This document shows positions 1-5,562 of a DNA stretch of 7,095 nucleotides, one piece after another. This DNA is from a bacterium (GTDB lineage: Bacteria > Verrucomicrobiota > Kiritimatiellia > UBA8416 > CAMZLY01). The stretch lies in the NCBI GenBank assembly GCA_030632465.1, contig DAOVUR010000096.1, forward strand, positions 1 to 7,095, given 5' to 3'. A model generated the notes under the pieces. It was given only the letters and a program-made list of their open reading frames with translations, did not search any database and was not told the DNA's origin. The first letter of the stretch is position 1; each line of letters starts with the position of its first letter. Both the position numbers and the translations under genes were made by a program.

Positions 1-8
1 AGTTTAAG

Positions 9-1229
9 ATGCGCATAAGCGGAATTGGTGGGGTCATACTTGCAGTAGTAACAATAGCAACAGTAACAGTAGGTGCTACTGAACAGAAAGAGCTCAACAA
101 ACTACTACTTGATAAAGGCGTAATTACCGAACAGGAATACAACGATCTCGCCACCCCTATAAAAAACTCAACCACAACCACCATGAAGATTGGTGGGCGT
201 ATTATGATTGATGCCGCATTCTACAACAGCGATGATGCCTCGTTCAATAACGGCACAGAAATAAGACGTGCACGAATCTTTATCTCTGGTGATGTTGGAG
301 AAAAATGGTTCTATAAATCTCAATACGATTTTATGTATCCTGGACGCGAAGGTGTACGCGATATGTACTTGGGCTATAAGTTTAGTGAAAACACAAAGCT
401 ACGAATAGGTAACTTTGCAACATATGGTAGTCTAGAAGATACAACTAGTTCAAAATACATTACATTCATGGAACGTTCCATACCAATACTAGCCTTTCAG
501 CCTGCTGTTCGACGTATGGGATTAGGCGTAGACTCGCACGGTAAACACTGGTATGCCGGAATTGGGGCATTTGGCCGACAGATAGATATTGATGACGATG
601 ATAACAGAAGCATAGGCGGTAGTACTCGCCTAGCAATAGCCCCTATTCACTCTGAAGGACGCTTATTTCATGCAGGCATCTCTGGTAGCTGGCGACAACC
701 AGACAATAACGTTCTCCAGTTTTCTGCACGGCCAGAATCACACATCAGTGATATCAAAGTGCTTGATACACTTGCTATCAGCAATGTAAACACAAGAGTA
801 TCATACGGAATCGAATTTGCTGGCACATACGGCCCACTCTCAGCTCAAGCCGAATATCTGGCTGTATCAATTGAAAGAGACGGTTATCAGAATGAGGATT
901 TTGAAGGATTCTACGTACAAGGCAGCTGGTTCATCACCGGTGAATCAAAACCATACTACACCCAATATGGAACCTTTGGTCGCATCAAACCAAACAAGTG
1001 CGTTGGTGATGGCGGCATAGGTGCTTGGGAGCTTGCACTACGCTATAGCGATCTAGACACCTCGGGTGGCGTATATAGTGGGAAAGGCGATAACATCACC
1101 GCGGGACTAAACTGGTACACTACTCCAAATATACGATTCATGCTCAACTACATAAACTCAAGTACCTCAACAGATAGTGGAGATATCGATATACATATTG
1201 CTCAAATGCGCGCTCAGATAGATTTCTAA
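9..1229 (+). CDS. OprO/OprP-family outer-membrane porin
   Basis: Predicted trimeric beta-barrel porin that lets small, probably anionic solutes cross the outer membrane. Residues 1-23 look like a signal peptide with a hydrophobic core and a V-G-A cleavage site. A short helix follows (about 27-47, LLLDKGVITEQEY), as is common in this porin group. The barrel starts near residue 58; EIRRARIFISGD (84-95) and TSSKYITFMERS (146-157) followed by a paired-Arg R-R-M-G-L-G segment match the phosphate-selective porin O/P family. The protein ends in Phe (AQIDF), the usual outer-membrane barrel assembly signal. At 406 residues it has family-typical length. The start is uncertain: only eight bases lie upstream, they show no Shine-Dalgarno, and no in-frame stop precedes the ATG, so the gene may begin further left. 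It is first of three close genes. Family assignment is firm; the substrate is unknown, and phosphate should not be assumed. Confidence 0.85.
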   Translation: MRISGIGGVILAVVTIATVTVGATEQKELNKLLLDKGVITEQEYNDLATPIKNSTTTTMKIGGRIMIDAAFYNSDDASFNNGTEIRRARIFISGDVGEKWFYKSQYDFMYPGREGVRDMYLGYKFSENTKLRIGNFATYGSLEDTTSSKYITFMERSIPILAFQPAVRRMGLGVDSHGKHWYAGIGAFGRQIDIDDDDNRSIGGSTRLAIAPIHSEGRLFHAGISGSWRQPDNNVLQFSARPESHISDIKVLDTLAISNVNTRVSYGIEFAGTYGPLSAQAEYLAVSIERDGYQNEDFEGFYVQGSWFITGESKPYYTQYGTFGRIKPNKCVGDGGIGAWELALRYSDLDTSGGVYSGKGDNITAGLNWYTTPNIRFMLNYINSSTSTDSGDIDIHIAQMRAQIDF

Positions 1230-1236
1230 ACATAAA

Positions 1237-1243
1237 AAGGGAG
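1237..1243 (+). promoter_or_regulatory. Ribosome binding site of the tandem binding-protein gene
   Basis: AAGGGAG lies four bases before the ATG at 1248, inside the 18-base gap after the porin stop. It is the best Shine-Dalgarno match near any gene start in the left half and supports the chosen start. The kinase gene downstream has nothing comparable. Confidence 0.75.
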
Positions 1244-1247
1244 TACA

Positions 1248-2801
1248 ATGAAACTATTAAAATATTTTATAACACTACTTCTCTTAACAGTAAACGTATA
1301 TAGCAAAACATCGCCTACCACCAGTGCACGGCGGCTCGTAATCGCAGCAGAGCATTATCCCCCATTTGAATATTTAGAAAATGAACAGCCAACCGGCATT
1401 GAGGTTGAGATCATAGATCGCATTATGACCAAACTAAATGTACCTATTGAATTCTGTTTTTGTCCTTTTGCAAGGATCAAGCTGCTTATGGAACAAGGGA
1501 AAATTGACGCTGCAACTAGCATATCACACAACAAAGGACGCGAGGCCTATCTATACTTTAGCGATAACCAGAAAGCTTTCTCCCAGACAGGTCAAATCCC
1601 TCAAGAGAGCATATGGGTCTCCGAATACCTGTTTTTTATTAACAGACGCTTCTCCGATTCCCTAAAGTTTGATTCATACGACCAGATGATAAAGGATAAG
1701 TATCGTGTCGGAATAATAAGAGATTACAGCTATAACAAAGAGTTCCTAGATGCGAAACTAGATAAATACATCTATGCCGATCAACCGCAAGCACTACGTG
1801 CTCTTACTGAAGGCGTTATAGACGTCTTTCCTATTGACCGAACAATAGGACTTTGGCTATTAAAGGAATATAACCTAGAGAAGCAGATAACATTTCTTTC
1901 AAAACCGCTCTTTCGCAAGCCTTACAACTTAATATTTACAAAAAAATCAGACTACCCTGATCTGAAAGAGATCATGCTGAATTTTAATGAGGAAGTGAAA
2001 AAGATGCATGCGTCAGGCGAGATTGCGGTGATAACTCGTAAATATATACCGACAGTAGCGCCTCAGAAAAAAATGCGCCCACTCATCTTTGTCTGCGAAG
2101 ACTGGAAACCTTTTGAATATATAGAAAACAAAGAGGTGAAAGGTCTTGATGCGGAGGTAGTAGATATAATAATGAAAAGACTCGCCATTCCTTATGAGAT
2201 CAAAATCTATCCATGGAGTAGAGCGTGGATGATGGCACAAAAAGGTAAAGCTGATGCAGTGCTCTCAATCTCCTATAAACCATCTCGTGAACCAACACTC
2301 TACTACACACAAGAACAACGAGAATTTTGTGAAACAGGAAATGTACCAACCGACTACTTATGGAAGTCAGAATATGTTTTCTTTATTAAAAAGAATAATC
2401 TAGATAAGATAAAATTCGAGTCATACCACCAGATTGTTAATGCAGAATATAAAGTCGGTAAAAACAAAGACTACTCCTACAACCCAAAATTCTGCTCTGT
2501 CAACTTCAACAGCAAACACTACAACAGCACTAAAGATGGACTACTTGCACTCGCCGCTGGCGATATAGACCTCTATCCCATGGACAAAAATGTTGGCTTA
2601 GCAACCTTAAGAACACTCGGTTTAGCAGAAAGCATCACATACCTCCCAGAAGTTCTTTTTAGTAAACCATATCTGGCCGCATTCTGCCGAAAGTCTGACT
2701 ACCCTGCTCTAGAAGATGTAATGAAAGCATTCTATCACGAATTACACCTCATGCGTAAAAGTGGCGAATATAAGAAAATATATACAAAACATATGAAATA
2801 A
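1248..2801 (+). CDS. Periplasmic tandem solute-binding protein, two family-3 (SBP_bac_3) Venus flytrap domains
   Basis: Secreted protein predicted to bind a small solute in the periplasm, probably amino-acid-like. Residues 1-19 form a signal peptide (V-Y-S cleavage site). Two complete family-3 binding domains follow, about 29-268 and 278-517, with no transmembrane segment or enzymatic domain after them. Both keep the Arg that in HisJ-type proteins holds the ligand carboxylate (R98, R347) and the Asp that holds the amino group (D197 in IDVFPID, D446 in IDLYPMD). Where classic members carry G-T-T, both carry DYSYN (159-163, 408-412). Most family members are a single domain of about 250 residues, so the double length is unusual; tandem flytraps are best known from BvgS/EvgS sensor kinases. 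The kinase gene begins 15 bases downstream and no permease is present, so I infer a sensory rather than transport role. It could instead serve an ABC transporter encoded elsewhere. Start supported by a good ribosome binding site. Confidence 0.88.
   Translation: MKLLKYFITLLLLTVNVYSKTSPTTSARRLVIAAEHYPPFEYLENEQPTGIEVEIIDRIMTKLNVPIEFCFCPFARIKLLMEQGKIDAATSISHNKGREAYLYFSDNQKAFSQTGQIPQESIWVSEYLFFINRRFSDSLKFDSYDQMIKDKYRVGIIRDYSYNKEFLDAKLDKYIYADQPQALRALTEGVIDVFPIDRTIGLWLLKEYNLEKQITFLSKPLFRKPYNLIFTKKSDYPDLKEIMLNFNEEVKKMHASGEIAVITRKYIPTVAPQKKMRPLIFVCEDWKPFEYIENKEVKGLDAEVVDIIMKRLAIPYEIKIYPWSRAWMMAQKGKADAVLSISYKPSREPTLYYTQEQREFCETGNVPTDYLWKSEYVFFIKKNNLDKIKFESYHQIVNAEYKVGKNKDYSYNPKFCSVNFNSKHYNSTKDGLLALAAGDIDLYPMDKNVGLATLRTLGLAESITYLPEVLFSKPYLAAFCRKSDYPALEDVMKAFYHELHLMRKSGEYKKIYTKHMK
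1332..2798 (+). repeat. Internal duplication: two flytrap domains in exact 249-residue register
   Basis: The two halves of the binding protein (1332-2051 and 2079-2798) are related by duplication. Equivalent motifs are always 249 codons apart: PFEY 39/288, SIS 91/340, Arg 98/347, DYSYN 159/408, D197/D446, KPY 224/473, SDYP 234/483. Laid side by side without any gap, I count about 93 identities in 239 positions (roughly 39%). The match is at protein level; the DNA copies have diverged too far to be a direct nucleotide repeat. Confidence 0.85.
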
Positions 2802-2816
2802 ATATAGCGAACAAGA

Positions 2817-4289
2817 ATGATAAAAAAAGAAAAACTCTCTATTCAAAAGCAGCTGATGATCTGGTTATCAGTTTTTCTTCTATCCAGCAGTACCATTCTC
2901 GTTATCATCAATATTAGAAGCTCAGCAGCAACACTAAAAAAGCAGATGCACCTAAAGGCAAGTCTCGTCTGCCAAAAACTTGCTGTAGTCTTATCTAACA
3001 GTATTTGGAATATTGATGACAAGGAAATATCTGACTACTTTAAAGAGTATCCATGGGAACTGTCTGATATCGCAACAGTCAGAGTTCTCACTGAATTTAA
3101 TACTCCCATATACGACATGACATACAAAAGCTCTGCCGATACACTTAAATGTCGATATCCTGTTCACCACAACGGTACCCTCGTTGGTTTTATTGAAGTC
3201 ACTATGAGTCAGGAACTACTTACTTCAACGCAAAGATCAATTATGAGATCATGGAGCATCTCCATGCTACTGGCAACCTTCATCACGCTACTAATAATAT
3301 ATATGGTCACAAAAACACTAATAACCAGACCAGTCAAGGTTCTAACTGAGGGGTTACGACAAATAGAGGCTGGCAACTATGAATACCGATTTCCCTTAGT
3401 GAAAAACAGCTATGAAGCGCTATTAATTTATAACACCGTTGACAAAATGAGTATTGAGATTGGTAACAGGAAAAAAGAGCTAGAGCATGAAAATAACATA
3501 AGGAAAGCAGCAGAGGTCAAACTAAAACTATTCACAACTGACCTTGAAACTCAAGTCCAAGAACGAACACGGTCACTACAAAAAGCATACAAAGACCTAC
3601 AAGAGGAAGTCAAAGAACGCCAACTACTACAAAACGAAGTCCTTTCCATCAGTGACAAAGAACGGCAACGTATAGGCAGCGACCTACATGACAGCCTTGG
3701 CCAACAACTTACAGCAGTTTCATTACGACTAGCCATTCTAACCAAAAGACTACTCAAGCGCAATATGCCAGAAGTGACTGCTGCCCGTGAGCTACAAGAA
3801 GAGATGAAAGGGGTAACAAAAGAAGCACGAAGTATCTCCCACGGACTTAGCCCTCTTCGCCTTCATGATGACGGCTTAATTGCAACCCTGCATAGTCTTG
3901 CTGTAGATACTGGCGATATCCATGGAATAGCCTGCAAATTCACCTGTGATGATAATGTATATGTCACCAACCAAGCAATTGCCATACATCTATACAGAAT
4001 CACGCAAGAAGCAATAACTAATGCACAAAAACATGGTAAAGCTAATATCATAACTATAACTATGAATAAACATCCCAACTACAACACAATGGGAGAAATT
4101 CACATCGAAGATAATGGATGCGGTATTACCGAGAGCCATCGTTCGTCAGATGGTATAGGATTACGCAGTATGAACTTCCGTGCTGAAGCAATCGGTGGTG
4201 CCATCAATATAGAAGAAAACAACAAAATAGGTGGCACAACTATACACGTCACATACGACAACAGTATCAAAAAAGATAATCTAAACTAA
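2817..4289 (+). CDS. Membrane sensor histidine kinase, NarL/HisKA_3 type, with periplasmic sensor and HAMP domains
   Basis: Inner-membrane histidine kinase, expected to phosphorylate a LuxR/NarL-type response regulator that is not in this window. Order: TM1 about 13-33; periplasmic sensor of about 110 residues (34-144), which contains S-I-W-N-I-D (62-67) and ends in a Y-P-V-x(3)-G-x(3)-G-F-I-E-V segment as in Cache/PAS-like sensors; TM2 146-165; HAMP about 167-220; coiled coil to about 280; HisKA_3 281-348 with phospho-acceptor H291 in RIGSDLHDSLGQQL; then a HATPase_c domain with N402 in the N box, DNGCG (432-436) and GIGLRSM (446-452). All catalytic boxes are intact. H291 is followed by D-x(3)-Q (D292, Q296), the family motif for both kinase and phosphatase activity. 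The ATG follows the binding-protein stop by 15 bases, with no clear Shine-Dalgarno (only AAGA close by), suggesting coupled or weak translation. The gene overlaps the convergent gspF by four bases. Kinase identity is secure; the signal is inferred from its neighbours. Confidence 0.92.
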   Translation: MIKKEKLSIQKQLMIWLSVFLLSSSTILVIINIRSSAATLKKQMHLKASLVCQKLAVVLSNSIWNIDDKEISDYFKEYPWELSDIATVRVLTEFNTPIYDMTYKSSADTLKCRYPVHHNGTLVGFIEVTMSQELLTSTQRSIMRSWSISMLLATFITLLIIYMVTKTLITRPVKVLTEGLRQIEAGNYEYRFPLVKNSYEALLIYNTVDKMSIEIGNRKKELEHENNIRKAAEVKLKLFTTDLETQVQERTRSLQKAYKDLQEEVKERQLLQNEVLSISDKERQRIGSDLHDSLGQQLTAVSLRLAILTKRLLKRNMPEVTAARELQEEMKGVTKEARSISHGLSPLRLHDDGLIATLHSLAVDTGDIHGIACKFTCDDNVYVTNQAIAIHLYRITQEAITNAQKHGKANIITITMNKHPNYNTMGEIHIEDNGCGITESHRSSDGIGLRSMNFRAEAIGGAINIEENNKIGGTTIHVTYDNSIKKDNLN

Positions 4290-5515
4290 ACATTAAGTCC
4301 ATTAGTCAGATTAAAGACTGCCATTAAGATGGCAACAGCAACAAAGCCCACCAATAAAGCTACAACAACAATTAGAATTGGCTCTAAAGCGGTTGTTAAA
4401 ATTATCACGTTGCGATCCAGCTCATTTTCATAACGCTGTGCAATATGAGTCAAGGCAGTACTCATATCCCCCGTCTGCTCACCGATCGAAAGCATATCCG
4501 TTAACATGACAGGAAACACCTCGCCAGCAGCAAAAGGGGCAGATATTGTAGTTCCGTCTGTAACCCGCTCTCTCGCATTATGAATTTCTCCACCAACCAC
4601 AACATTACCAACAGTACGCTCAACAATCCCTAGTGCATTCAGCACAGGCACACCATTCTCCAGCAATGTCCCCAATGTACGCGCAAAGTTTGCGTATACT
4701 CCAGAAGCAATAACACCCTTAATCAACGGCATCTTCAATAAAGTCCCATGCCACCATCGCTTCCCTTTAGGAGTCTTAACAAAGTTCCCTATAAGAACTG
4801 AAGCTACAACCATAAGAATTATTATCAACAGACCATAATCAACGGTACCTTTACTGATTGCTATTAATATCCTAGTAGACAAAGGTAATGTCTCACCAAG
4901 CTCCTCAAATACCATCTGAAATTTAGGCACTACAAAAATCATTGAGAAAACTAAAGTTAGTCCACCCATCACCATCACAATAAGCGGATACACAAGCGCC
5001 ATAATGACCTTCTCTTTTACCGCCTGAATACGCTCAAAATGCAGAACCAATCTATTAAGAACCACCGCCAATGCACCACTAGCCTCACCAGCATTTATCA
5101 TACTGACATATAACGTGCTAAATGTATTCGGATGTTTTTCTAAAGCTTCAGACAGACTAGATCCACTCATAATCTCATCCCGAAGAGATGCAATAATAGC
5201 ATCCTTACCAGAACCATCCTGACGGTTAGCCAAACAGTTAAGAGCATTTCCTAGGTTCATTCCGGACGCAAGTAGATCGCTAAGTTCTGTCGTAAAAATC
5301 AATACCTCACGTGTACTGATCTTATTAGTACGCCGCCATGTAAAACTCTTGCCTTTCGCACTTCCGTCATCAGCATCACTACTGGCAGTAACAGTAACAG
5401 GTATTTGACCTTTACTCTCTATATCAGCCAGTGCAGCTCGCTTAGTGGTTGCCTCAACGGTACCCTGAATTTTCTCACCAGAACGTGTTCGTGCTGTATA
5501 GTTATATGTTGGCAT
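4286..5515 (-). CDS. gspF: Type II secretion inner-membrane platform protein GspF
   Basis: Polytopic inner-membrane protein of the T2SS assembly platform, which couples the GspE ATPase to pseudopilus assembly. The 409-residue length fits the family (about 400). The start MPTYNYTARTRSGEKIQGTV is the typical GspF N-terminus, followed by a hydrophilic linker (about 43-60). Two GspF domains come next: about 68-195, with A-S-G-M-x(3)-A-L (83-92) and INAGEASGAL (140-149), and about 270-400, with the matching ENGVPVLNAL (286-295) and IGEQTGDMSTAL (344-355). Membrane segments lie near 171-195, 226-246 and 376-402. It is read after gspE with a 47-base gap; AGAG eight bases before the ATG is a modest ribosome binding site. 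The TAG stop overlaps the TAA of the convergent kinase gene. The type IV pilus protein PilC is the main alternative, but the adjacent ATPase is of GspE type. Confidence 0.93.
   Translation of the reverse strand: MPTYNYTARTRSGEKIQGTVEATTKRAALADIESKGQIPVTVTASSDADDGSAKGKSFTWRRTNKISTREVLIFTTELSDLLASGMNLGNALNCLANRQDGSGKDAIIASLRDEIMSGSSLSEALEKHPNTFSTLYVSMINAGEASGALAVVLNRLVLHFERIQAVKEKVIMALVYPLIVMVMGGLTLVFSMIFVVPKFQMVFEELGETLPLSTRILIAISKGTVDYGLLIIILMVVASVLIGNFVKTPKGKRWWHGTLLKMPLIKGVIASGVYANFARTLGTLLENGVPVLNALGIVERTVGNVVVGGEIHNARERVTDGTTISAPFAAGEVFPVMLTDMLSIGEQTGDMSTALTHIAQRYENELDRNVIILTTALEPILIVVVALLVGFVAVAILMAVFNLTNGLNV
4319..4334. other. Short perfect hairpin inside the gspF 3' end
   Basis: TGCCAT-TAAG-ATGGCA is a perfect six-base stem with a four-base loop, about 30 bases past the kinase stop and within the last codons of gspF. 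Neither strand shows the T-run that would make it a classical intrinsic terminator. It might slow polymerase or protect the 3' end of the kinase transcript, or it may be chance within coding DNA. Confidence 0.25.
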
Positions 5516-5532
5516 CTATAAATCTCTATTTA

Positions 5533-5548
5533 GCATCCATTCAGATGC
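5533..5548. other. Small inverted repeat in the gspE-gspF gap
   Basis: GCATC, six bases, GATGC: a five-base stem in the middle of the 47-base space between the gspE stop and the gspF start. No T-run follows on the minus strand, so it should not end transcription. It could tune gspF translation or mRNA processing, but the stem is short enough to be chance. Confidence 0.25.
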
Positions 5549-5562
5549 AGCATTAAAACTCT

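Noticed and set aside
1..8. Promoter or ribosome binding site for the porin operon
   Set aside because: Only eight bases precede the ATG and they show no Shine-Dalgarno or promoter element; any control region lies outside the window.
817..1020. A 67-codon open frame on the plus strand inside the porin gene
   Set aside because: Lies wholly within the strongly supported porin gene, has no ribosome binding site and its product resembles no family. Out-of-frame shadow.
2013..2240. Minus-strand frame of 75 codons opposite the linker between the two flytraps
   Set aside because: No ribosome binding site and no family-like features; the plus-strand gene is secure here. Similar shadows at 1438-1665, 3863-4078 and 6420-6662 were dropped for the same reason.
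3551..3763. Minus-strand 70-codon frame, rich in Ser and Arg, opposite the kinase
   Set aside because: It is the reverse reading of the kinase coiled-coil and H-box region; the biased composition comes from the Lys/Gln/Glu-rich helix on the other strand.
4319..4334. Intrinsic terminator shared by the kinase and gspF genes
   Set aside because: The stem is perfect but only six bases long, and no run of T follows on either strand, so it was kept only as a low-confidence hairpin.
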